This document shows positions 32,296 to 41,000 of a stretch of 41,000 nt of DNA, piece after piece. A model generated the notes under the pieces. The model did no database searches. It saw nothing but the letters and a program-made list of their open reading frames with translations, and was not told where the DNA came from. Position 1 is the stretch's first letter. Each line of letters starts with the position of its first letter. Source of the stretch: Mesostigma viride (Eukaryota; Streptophyta; Mesostigmatophyceae; Mesostigmatales; Mesostigmataceae); assembly GCA_009746045.1 (NCBI GenBank), contig RPFO01000022.1, positions 5,563,504-5,604,503 of the forward strand. The letters are read 5' to 3'. Both the position numbers and the translations under genes were made by a program.

Positions 32296-34043
32296 ATGGA
32301 TCCAGTGGGTGGAGATATGTCGCCTATACCTACCAATAATAATAATAATAATAATACTAATAACACTAACAATAACAATACTCGTGGTAACCGACGGGAC
32401 TCCTTGGAAACGGTACACCATCTCACCCTCAAGGTATTCTGCGTACCTCACCTCCTTCTCCTGTTGCTGGTGGTCGCCGTCGTCCCTCAATTACCCCACC
32501 TACCTATGAACAACGTATTTCCCAAGTCAGATTTAGTGAGGAACCTTCTTTCGTTGTGAACCAGGCCCCTGCCCCTTCTGCAACCTTGGCTCACCCCTCC
32601 AGCAGGTCCTCACACACTAACAATGCTCCTAGGCCTCCTTCCCACCCTGTGCCTTCAATGCCTGCTATTAACACGGGTCGTACCTCGGCCCCTGTCGGCC
32701 CTTCTGGGCGCCCTAGTGCAGTTCCCTTTTACCCACCTGCTTCCTGGTCCTACCCTGAGACGGCCTATGAGGCTGCCCAGGTTCCTACCCGTGTGGCTGA
32801 TTTAGAAGTTAATAATGATTTCAGTACCATGCCCCTAGATGATAGGAATTATGATCATTTTGCCTATTCCTCTCTTCGTGAGCAATATACTGTCCCCTTC
32901 TCCTATGGGCACCATCCGGAAACGGTGGCTCCCTCTAGACCCCTACCCAAGACTTTTCCTATCCCTTCCTTCTATCCCGCTTATGTAGCAGTGGAAGATA
33001 GTGGCCCTATGGGAAAAACTGATTCTTCTAATCCCCCTAAGCCTCCTGCTCTTCCCCTCTTTGCCAACCTTCCTAAGCTGGATGTCAAGTCTACCCCTCA
33101 ACAGTTTTTCACCTTCATTATGTTGCTCACCCAGAACACAGAGTCCTGGCAGAACCACAATAGGTGGCGCCTCTCTGATGCTGTACTAGTTCCTCATTAT
33201 CTTACTACCTGCATTACTCCTGAACTTGCTAACCTCATCCAGTGTGAGTCTCTTGCCTCTCATGCCTACCCAAACTCTGTAGCAGAATTGTTCAAGCGTT
33301 TAGAGAACCATTTAGTCCCTCCCGATGCAGATTGGCAGGATAGATTATCCTTTGGCACCTTGCAGCAGGGTACCAAGTCCTTCAAAGAATATATGAAAGA
33401 GTTTGATGCTCAGATGGTACGAATTAGGGATTTGTCGGGTGCAGAAGTACGTGCTCGCTTCCTTCAGGGCCTCAGTAGACCCTTATTGCGTGAAGTCAAG
33501 CGCCAGTTCTCTGCCTACCGTTTTACTGACCTGCCCCTCAAGCATGTGCGCCAGCATCTTTTACGAGTAGCAGATTTCTTCTCCACACCTTCTCTTCCTA
33601 CCCGTTCCCGTATTAATAATATTAGCCTTACCCCTGAGGAGGAGAACTCCTATGTAGAAGAATTAGATATCTGTGTGACTGACCTTTCAGCTCTGGATGT
33701 CTCTCATATCACCTGCTATCATTGTAAGGAAGTAGGTCATCTTAAACGTGAGTGCCCCAAGTTCCTTTCGGGTGCTCCCCCTCATCCCGACGCTCGCCCT
33801 CCTCGTACCCCTCAGCGTGCTCCTATTCGTCCCACTTCAGGACGCATTCCTTCAGCTACCCCTAGTAGGCTGAATGCTGTGCAGACAGGATCCCCAGGGT
33901 TCCCCTATGATAATCAGGCTCCCGCACCCTCTTCAATCCCTCGTGACCCTCCAGCAGTGGCTTTTCCGCCAGGGTCTTCTTCGGGGTTCGTTCCTATGGA
34001 TTTGGGGGGGAGGGGGAACAGTAGGCCTGTCAGCCGGGGGTAA
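32296..34043 (+). CDS. Chromovirus gag with CCHC zinc knuckle
   Basis: ATG 32296 starts an Asn-rich leader (AAT/AAC repeats), then a frame change near 32405 leads into the long frame to 34043. The capsid-like part includes FFTFIMLLTQNTESWQ and FKEYMKEFDAQMVRIRDL, matching the retrotransposon gag domain. The nucleocapsid knuckle CYHCKEVGHLKREC (C-x2-C-x4-H-x4-C) starts at 33714. The tail is Pro/Ser-rich. Gag forms the particle and binds element RNA. In-frame stops at 34041 and 34062 now separate it from the protease. Confidence 0.85.
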
Positions 34044-34085
34044 CCTGGACAGGTCCTTAGATAGTACCCCAGATATAATTTTTGC

Positions 34086-34556
34086 TTGCCTGTTTTTATA
34101 ACCTCTGTAGGAGCTGAATCATCCCTACCACTACGTGTGCGTCCTCTTATGTTCTTGAATGGTGGCTTAACCGTCCCTCATACTGTTGTAGACCCCTTCC
34201 TGCATGCTGATGAACTCTTGAATGTCTCTGTGTTAGTGGATAGCGGTGCGGCTAGCTCCTTTGTGAGCGAGGCCCTAGTTAGGCGTTTAGGACTAGTCCC
34301 TACCCCTCACACAAAAACTGTCACTGTCCATTATGCTGACGGTCGCACCAGTCATTCCCCGGGTACGGTGTCCCTTCCCCTGGTCATACAAGGACGTACG
34401 GTCAACCTGACGGCCACTATAGGCCCTATCACTACAGCTGATGTATTACTAGGATTAGATTGGCACCAGGATAATAAAATCACTATTAATTATGATACTA
34501 TGGTCATTTGGTTTCCAGATAGCTCTACTGGGTACCAGAACGTCATTATAGATTAG
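34086..34556 (+). CDS. Chromovirus aspartic protease
   Basis: A retropepsin-like domain with the active site VLVDSGAASSFV (Asp codon 34239-34241) and the second conserved segment DVLLGLDWH. It would cleave the Gag-Pol polyprotein. It is in the same frame as gag but behind two stop codons, and the first codon in the open stretch is not a true start. Confidence 0.85.
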   Translation: MPVFITSVGAESSLPLRVRPLMFLNGGLTVPHTVVDPFLHADELLNVSVLVDSGAASSFVSEALVRRLGLVPTPHTKTVTVHYADGRTSHSPGTVSLPLVIQGRTVNLTATIGPITTADVLLGLDWHQDNKITINYDTMVIWFPDSSTGYQNVIID

Positions 34557-34567
34557 AAAATTTATCC

Positions 34568-35683
34568 TTGGTAGATATTACTCCTCCTACACCTGTTGAT
34601 CCTCCTGTGAGACCTATACCTGAAGTATTAATGTCCAATGACGAATTGCGATCTGAACTAAAGGAATATGGATACCTATTATGTATGTTCCTTCAGTTAG
34701 AAGTACAAGAGATACCTATCACTAATAATAGTGTGGATATAGATGTAAATACAGTGGATACAATAGGAGTGGGATTTACTGAAAATGAAATAGTAAGATA
34801 CATGGCTGTGATAGATTCCTCAAAAGTATTTGAAGAAAAGACTCCTTCTTATCCTCCTCCTCGTTCTGTTTTACACCGTGTAGTTATCAAGGACGGTGCA
34901 GTTCCTACGCACTCTCCGATGTATAGAATGGGCCCTACAGAATTAAAGGAACTAAAACAGATTTTAGTATCACTATTAGAAGCAGGATTGATAGAGCCTA
35001 GTAACTCCCCCTACTCCGCTGGTGTCCTGTTAGTTCCTAAGCCAAATGGCAAGTTTCGCCTAGTTACTGATTATAGGAAGTTAAACGATATTACTGTGAA
35101 GTCTAAATACCCTCTACCTCGTATTGATGATATATTTAATAAGGTTAAAGGTTCTACCTGTTTCACAGTACTAGATTGTGCGGATGGTTTTTGGCAACTA
35201 CGTATAGCTCCTGAGGATTGCCACAAAACCGCCTTTGCTACCCCTTTTGGGCATTACCAGTTTAGAGTAGCGGCTATGGGACTCTGTAACTCTCCTGCCT
35301 CTTTCCAAATGTTAATGAATGAAGTGCTTAGACCTGTTATGGGAAATTCCCACCTTCCTCAAGTGTCCTCTGATTTAAAGGATCCTTCCTTCTCCTCTGT
35401 TTCTTTATCTGAGCATGACCGTTCTTGTGCTCAAGCTTACTTAGATGATATCCTTATTTATTCTCCTGATTTTGAAACGCACCTACGTGATTTAAAGAAA
35501 GTATTAGAAATCATGGCTGAAAATTCTTTATGGGCGCGCCGTGCTAAAGTTCGTTCGGGTAGGAGTGTCCCATTTTTAGGGCACGTTCTGTCAGATGCCG
35601 GGGTCGCTACCGACCCGGATAAACTAAGTCAATTCAGGAATGGCCTACCCCTACCGACGTTAAAGGTGTACGTAGTTTTCTAG
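34568..35683 (+). CDS. Chromovirus reverse transcriptase
   Basis: RVT_1 domain: [33 protein letters not shown] (motif A Asp), [16 protein letters not shown] and [10 protein letters not shown] with the YLDD box at 35438-35449. The thumb/connection end ([13 protein letters not shown]) follows. An unusual ~25-residue Ser-rich stretch sits between the palm segments before YLDD. The frame differs from the protease frame and ends in a shift just before the RNase H part. Confidence 0.9.
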   Translation: MVDITPPTPVDPPVRPIPEVLMSNDELRSELKEYGYLLCMFLQLEVQEIPITNNSVDIDVNTVDTIGVGFTENEIVRYMAVIDSSKVFEEKTPSYPPPRSVLHRVVIKDGAVPTHSPMYRMGPTELKELKQILVSLLEAGLIEPSNSPYSAGVLLVPKPNGKFRLVTDYRKLNDITVKSKYPLPRIDDIFNKVKGSTCFTVLDCADGFWQLRIAPEDCHKTAFATPFGHYQFRVAAMGLCNSPASFQMLMNEVLRPVMGNSHLPQVSSDLKDPSFSSVSLSEHDRSCAQAYLDDILIYSPDFETHLRDLKKVLEIMAENSLWARRAKVRSGRSVPFLGHVLSDAGVATDPDKLSQFRNGLPLPTLKVYVVF

Positions 35684-37180
35684 GAATTGCTTCTTACTAT
35701 AGGCGTTTTATCCCGCGTTTCGCAACTATAGCAGCCCTATTAATCATCTATTAAAGAAGGATATCCCCTTTGTTTGGAGTAGTGAATGTCAGTCGGCTTT
35801 TCAGTGTCTAAAATCCCTACTCCTCTCCCCTCCTGTACTCATCCTACCGGATACTACTAAACCCTTTGTTGTAGCCACAGATGCTAGCAAGGTAGCTATA
35901 GGGGGCGTCCTTCTCCAGGATCAGGGTCAGGGCTTACAGCCAATCGAGTATATCTCTAGGACAATGCTTCCTGCGGAGCGTAACTATCCCGTCCACCAGC
36001 AAGAACTATTAGCTGTGGTGTACTGTTGCCACGCGTGGCAGCACTTTCTTAAAGGTGCTCAATTTGATGTTTGTCTGAATGAACCCTGTGAGATTGATCC
36101 TTATAGATTAGTTATCCAGACAGATCACCGCCCTCTTACCCATCTTCTCTCACAACCCAACCTTACCCCTCGTCAAGCGCGCTGGATGGAGTTTTTAGCA
36201 CAGTTCTCCCCTTTTAAACTTCAGTATGTTAAGGGTGTAGATAACATAGTACCAGATGCACTCTCTCGTCGTGCAGATTACTCCTTTTTCGAGGACCTTG
36301 ATGTTCTCAATACTACTCTAGTTCCTACTACTATGGGTGTAACCCCGTATGGTGAACTACCTGATGATGAATCCTATGCCTACCTCTTTCATACAGCTGT
36401 TCGCATGCCTGATCTCCTTTCTCACGTAGGACTCTCTCTCCCGTGTGAGGCCCTTCCTGTGGTCTCGGTGGGGGGGGAGGGGAAAAATAAAATTTCTATA
36501 CCGCTTAGCCATATAGCGACTAGGTCAGGAAAGTCTTATGAACACATAGTCCCTCTAGGACCTCCCCTTCTCTTTGGCAAGGCGGTAGGAGATCTCTTTA
36601 AACCTGTTCTGGATACCTCTGTAGCGATGCCTACCTCTGATCTCGAACGTCTTATTAGTAGATTTACGGCCACTGAGCCGGAAGCATTAGCTGCCATTGC
36701 TGCCCATCCCCAACAATTAGGCAAGCACCCTTGTAAATTTGTAGGTGGATTTTTATATGTGCAGATAGCAGATTCTCCCCCTCAATGGCGCCTGTATGTC
36801 CCTCCTATCTGTCGCTCCTCCTTGCTCTTTGAGTTGCATGACTTAGCTGCTCACCAGGGTGGTAAACGGGTACGGGACCTAGTAGCCCGCTCTTACTACT
36901 GGCCTTCCCTTTTAAAGGATGTAGATGAGTATGTTAGAACCTGTCAATCTTGCCAGGAGATGAAACCCAACAATGTAGGACAGATAGCAGAGCCTAGGAC
37001 CTTACCTGATCCCATCATGCCGTGGGACTCCATTATGATGGATTTTGTAGGACCTTTTAGGAAGAATGATAGAGGTAACGCCCAGATCCTTGTTTTTGTA
37101 GATCGTTTTACTCGTATGTGTCATCTCGTGCCGTGTCCCTTAGAACTCACCGCACGCGATTGCGCACGCCTATACCTTAA
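35670..37180 (+). CDS. Chromovirus RNase H and integrase N-terminal part
   Basis: After the RT, the sequence [15 protein letters not shown] continues in a second frame, and a further shift near 35740 leads to [16 protein letters not shown] (RNase H Asp), then [19 protein letters not shown] and DALSRRADY. The integrase zinc-binding HHCC motif follows (ELHDLAAHQ...CQSCQE), then the first catalytic Asp in MMDFVGPF. The frame runs into the insertion after LYLN, at 37180. RNase H degrades the RNA template; integrase joins the cDNA to the chromosome. Confidence 0.88.
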
Positions 37181-38897
37181 CCCTTCAATTGTGTCAACTG
37201 GAACCGCCAGAACGGACTGAGTATGGGCATCCTAGTAAGTATGAGAGTATCTAGCCAAATAACATTTTCTGGCCCACCCTTGGAACCAAGGATGCTTTTA
37301 TATCAAATAACTTTGGGGTCATGTCATTGGTCACATATCTATGCCCCACAGCTGCTATAAATAGCACCCCCCCCAAGGGGGTACGGTGCATATGGGGTTC
37401 AAGAGATATATAATGCAATATGGACCATTTCTCAAAATCTGCCGACCCTGGCCCTTTGAGGGGAGTTTAAGATAATCACAGGCATGCCATAGATGCATTC
37501 ACAACATGACATGCCATAGAACTGCACAGGCTAGCTAGCATACAGCCAAAAATAGCTCAGACCGTTATAACGGGTGCAGTTATTTTGGGGTGTCTTGCTA
37601 GCACTACCGTATAGGCATTCAATTCCAACGTGGCACAAAACATCATAGATGGCCACACATGGATTCCCAAACACATTTCCAGCTTTAAAGTCACAACATC
37701 ATGCTATACAACAAGTATAAAGCTTGTGCCAAGGCCCCAAACCAAGCGTATAACGGGTTCACAAGGAGCTACATTATCAATGCATCCAACACACTGTAAA
37801 GCAATTCCAATGATTGGCAATGATAGAAAAAACAAAAGAACTAACCTGGTTATGCTTCCATGCAAGCAGGCCCTGGCCATTCATGTTTCTTGCATGCATT
37901 ATGGACGCACAAGCAGAAGGATAACTTGGGCCAGCAAACCAAGAAGCAATGCCTAGAGCTGGCCAGAAAACCACTTGTCTCGCTATGTCTGTGCAGGGAA
38001 AAGCATCCCGTTATCAAGCCCACCATGTTTAGAGACAATACCAAACGCTACTTCACTGGTTTCGTTGAAGCCTCAGCTAATAGCAATCAAATCTGGTCCA
38101 AAATCTGCGTGACATAGTGGTATTCCCCAACCATCACAAGCGAACGCGTACAAGCACTAAAGCAACAAAACGACAAGCAAAAACCATCGATTACATGTCT
38201 ACAACTAGTTTGTAAACGATAGGACGACTTGGTACTGTAATGTATAAACGCTAACACGTTAATACGTACCAGGTCGAAACCGCAGATTACCTGCTGTGCG
38301 GGAGCCATCACTCCCACCTCACGGACATAGCCTCGAACCTTTCCTGGCCGTCATCGCTAATAAAACATGTCAAGAATAACGTAGCAAGTCTATCCACGCG
38401 CAAATATATGGACGTTTGCTGCCGAACAACAGGTAGCATACGCACTGTCACCGCCTGACCGCTGACAGGATCTGCCGCACCGATTAGAACCTAGAGACAT
38501 ACTTGCGCACATCCAGACGCTTCACGGCCAGAGATATAACCTTTATAACACTCAAGGATAATTACTACAAGATTTGAGTTCAAAATTCCAAGCCATGCTC
38601 TCGTACCAGTCATTTGCCTGCACCGCCATAGCCGCGGACGTCAATTATTTTCATTCACGTCGGTCCCGTTTGACCATGGTACCCCCCCAGCTTTGATTGA
38701 GTATATCTCCCTGGCCAGTTGTCCAAAGTACGGTCTGAATAGTGCCAGGCAAAGCTTACATCTAGATCTTTCGATCCCCCCAGGTTTGACCGTTGAATTA
38801 TTTTTGGCGCGGCGCCTGGTTCTGCCACAAACTCAGTCCGTTAGAGTGGCGCGAGTTCAACTGGCGCCACGAAAACGGACTCAGTACAAATTAAGGG
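37181..38897. mobile_element. 1717-bp PIF/Harbinger-like insertion in integrase
   Basis: The ends read CCCTTCAATTGTGT and, from the other side, CCCTTAATTTGTAC, an imperfect inverted repeat. TAA flanks both sides (37178-37180, 38898-38900). A 3-bp TAA/TWA duplication is typical of PIF/Harbinger and Tourist elements. The integrase frame is continuous across the two flanks when one TAA is counted. Subterminal AACGGACTSAGT words occur near the left end (37211), inverted at 38831 and direct at 38872, giving a strong hairpin at the right end. The interior (including a 108-aa frame at 37630-37956) has no recognised transposase, so it is non-autonomous. Confidence 0.7.
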
Positions 38898-38900
38898 TAA

Positions 38901-39869
38901 CGTATATCTATATCATGGTTTGAGTAGGCAGTTTATTAGTGATAAGGATAAGTTATTTACTTCTGATTTTTGGCAGCAGTTCTTCGCTGCTATCGGTACC
39001 AAGGTCACCTTCGGTACTGCCTACCACTCCTCCTCGTCCCATTTAGTAGAACGTTTGAATAGGGTAGTGGAAGAAGCTCTGCGTCACTATGTGAATGGCT
39101 CTGGGAGTGATTGGGAGGATTACCTATGTTTGGTAGAGTTTTCCCTTAACAACTGCCCTCAGGCTGCGCATGGTTATACGCCCTTCTTCCTAGATACTGG
39201 TAGACAACCTCTTACCCCTACCTCTCTTTTAGCTAGTCCTTTAAGGGACAAGGATGATGTGTCCCGGGATACTGTAGAAGGTGTGCAGGCGTTATTAGAT
39301 AAGATGAAGAATCGGCACACGACAACGCTATTGCAGGGTACCATAGGGCGCAGGCCAAATACCTTGCTAGGTTGCGTGCCTCATTAGATAGAAGAGCACC
39401 TGAGATAGAAATAGGAGATTTAGTCTTAGTAGAAGGCCCCCGTGTTGGCCGCTTCGCTCATAAGTTCGAAGCTGAACTGAAAGTGAAACTTAGGCCCGCC
39501 TTCTTAGGACCCTTCCGTGTGTCTAGAGTAGGTAATTTTCTGTATGAGATAGATATTCCTACCTCTTGGCAGACCCACTCTCGCACCTTTCATAGAAGCC
39601 AGCTGAAGCTCTATCATCAGAGCACGTTCGCTGGTAGAGAATTGGCCCCTGCCCCTTTAGAGCATAACCCGGATACTGGTGAGGTAGAGGATGAGGTAGA
39701 GGGTATCGTGGCCCATAGAGATATCAAAAAAGGCCGCGGTACCCAGCGCCAGTATAAGGTGAAGTGGATGTATGCTCGTAGTGAGGTAGATAAGGTCTGG
39801 TATACTGAGAGTGAGCTAGATGGGTGTAGTCGCCTGCTGCAGGAGTATAAAACCCTGCATAAGCTCTAG
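38901..39869 (+). CDS. Chromovirus integrase C-terminal part with chromodomain
   Basis: Resumes with HGLSRQFISDKDKLF (second catalytic Asp), then TAYHSSSSHLVERLNRVVEEAL (catalytic Glu). After a frame change near 39380, the C-terminal domain has LGPFRVSRVGNFLYEIDIP and HVSQL-like FHRSQLKLY. The last ~60 residues (VEGIVAHRDIKKGRG, then QYKVKWMYARSEVDKVWYTESEL) form a chromodomain, which in chromoviruses directs insertion to chromatin marks. The protein ends at TAG 39869. Confidence 0.88.
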
Positions 39870-39945
39870 TTGTAGACCTTCTCCTCTCTTATGTTATGTC
39901 TGCTGTCGACGGATGGTTGGTTGTCCCCTCCCCTCCGCAGCCGTC

Positions 39946-41000
39946 ATGTCAGAGCCTACCCCTCCGGCTGAGAGCTCGCTGCCGTCCCCGCCCCCACCGG
40001 ACCCTGAGCTGTATTTCGAGGCCCTTCCGGGCCGCTGGGTGTCGCGATCAAGTTACCGGGTGGCGTTGTGCAGCCGGCCCTTCAGGCCCAACATGCGGGC
40101 TTAGTCAGGGCGGCCCTCTTCGGGGTCACGTGGTATGGTCCTTCCCCTGATGAGCCGCACCAGCTTGTCCTGCACGGGTTCGACGATGCCGGACACTGTT
40201 TGTTGGGGTGTGGTTCCAGCTGTCCCGCCTTGGGGCAGATAGATGCGGTTCTCCGGTGTTGCCGTGTGTTCTCCTATCTCTCCACTGACCTGTGGGCCGT
40301 ACCTGCCTACGGGAGGTGTTCCCTTGGCTTCCAGCTGAGGGTGATGCTGAGGTAGACGAGAACCCCTGCGACCTTTTACGGGCCGTAGAGTTCATGGAGA
40401 TAGCTGATCAGTCGGCGGGACTAGCGGTTAGTGGTCCTGCCCCTTCGGGCGCCTCAGCCGAGGTACATTATACTCCAGATTATTCTGCCTCGAGCGCTGC
40501 GTCCGTCTCCTCGGCGTCTGTTCCTCCCTCTCCGGTCCCGTCGTCCCCTCGGTCGACCCGGGGTGTTGCAGTAGAGCCTACCCCTTCGGGTTTGCCTGAT
40601 CCTCTTTCGGCGACGGTCTCGGCTATGCAGGCTCAGATCCAGTCCCTGACCACGGCGTTCGGGGCCTTCCTGGCGGCCCAAGCGCAGACTCCGGCCACGC
40701 CAGGTGGGGTGTCTGTGGTGTCCGCGCCCCCTACCCCTTCGGTTTCTTCGGCACCTGTGGTTTCGCCGGCGCCCCCTACCCCTTCGGTTGCTGCGGTTCC
40801 GACACCTCCGGTTGCCTCTGTGCCTGCGGCCGACGTTCCCGCGCCTCGGCGCGAGCCTTCAGCCCCTTCGGCTGTGCCCGTCGTCGCCCCCTCTGGGCCG
40901 TCCGCTGCGCCCTCACAGCCAGTTCGTGGTTTCTTCAGCGACACGGGCGATCATCCCAGGCTTTGGGAGGGTGGTCCCCCGCAGAGGATCCCGGTGCCCG
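39946..41000 (+). pseudogene. GC-rich gag-like reading frame, frameshifted, open at window edge
   Basis: ATG 39946 starts an acidic Pro-rich segment. Coding-like sequence moves to a second frame near 40040 (GGVVQPALQAQHAGLVRAAL, WYGPSPDEPHQLVLHG) and to a third near 40320, which stays open to the last base. This third frame contains MQAQIQSLTTAFGAFLAAQ, a helical segment, in a long Pro/Ala/Ser/Val linker with repeated P-T-P-S codons, then FFSDTGDHPRLWEGG. The layout resembles the N-terminal gag of an LTR or DIRS-like retroelement, but no signature domain is visible. GC content differs sharply from the chromovirus ending 77 bp upstream. Confidence 0.4.

Larger units (their letters stand above)
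32296..39869 (+). mobile_element. Ty3-type chromovirus, degraded, with nested insertion
   Basis: The order gag, protease, RT, RNase H, integrase is that of Ty3/Gypsy (Metaviridae-type) LTR retrotransposons. A C-terminal chromodomain places it among chromoviruses. Codon use is AT-richer than in the host exons. It is broken by a likely frameshift in gag, stops between gag and protease, shifts between protease and RT and around RNase H, a 1717-bp insertion in integrase and a shift near 39380. No flanking LTRs were recognised, so the ends are those of the coding part only. Confidence 0.9.

Overview
The window is nuclear DNA of a photosynthetic eukaryote, most likely a streptophyte (charophyte-grade) green alga. 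The evidence is a canonical plant-type phytochrome gene: PAS-GAF-PHY, two further PAS domains and a kinase-like module with no phospho-accepting His and no receiver domain. It is split by six GT-AG introns with GC-rich exons. A prasinophyte-grade green alga is the main alternative. No bacterial operon, CRISPR array, rRNA or intact tRNA gene was seen.

1-5.7 kb: a spliced gene on the + strand. Its last exon (3962-5662) encodes six near-identical 39-residue EsV-1-7-type Cys/His repeats, two divergent repeats, two CxxC pairs and a C-terminal region that looks like a PD-(D/E)XK nuclease. Five short upstream exons, all in phase 0, can be proposed from splice signals. Their introns hold a C26/CA tract, about 530 bp of GGGA/GGA repeat and a 1.2-kb GC-rich minisatellite.

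5.7-8.0 kb: apparently non-coding, ending in a TATA box beside a 10-bp inverted repeat. 8.07-15.88 kb: the seven-exon phytochrome gene (1157 aa). Its introns carry pyrimidine-rich repeats, several ending at the 3' splice site, and intron 6 carries duplicated fragments of exon 6.

16.9-30.3 kb: a graveyard of mobile elements. It holds a minus-strand APE-type LINE whose ORF2 is split between endonuclease and reverse transcriptase by a ~770-bp insert with inverted ends; two identical 271-bp tRNA-derived SINE-like elements; a second, 3'-lacking LINE ORF1 relic; a 777-bp non-autonomous element with 22-bp terminal inverted repeats and an 8-bp target duplication; and a decayed gene with an RNase H1 N-terminal (viroplasmin-like) domain that hosts one SINE copy.

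32.3-39.9 kb: a degraded Ty3-type chromovirus (gag zinc knuckle, protease, RT, RNase H, integrase, C-terminal chromodomain). Its integrase is interrupted by a 1717-bp TAA-flanked PIF/Harbinger-like insertion. 39.9-41 kb: a GC-rich gag-like reading frame, frameshifted, that runs off the window edge. The only two host-like genes are therefore the EsV-1-7/nuclease gene and the phytochrome; the rest is layered transposon insertion.
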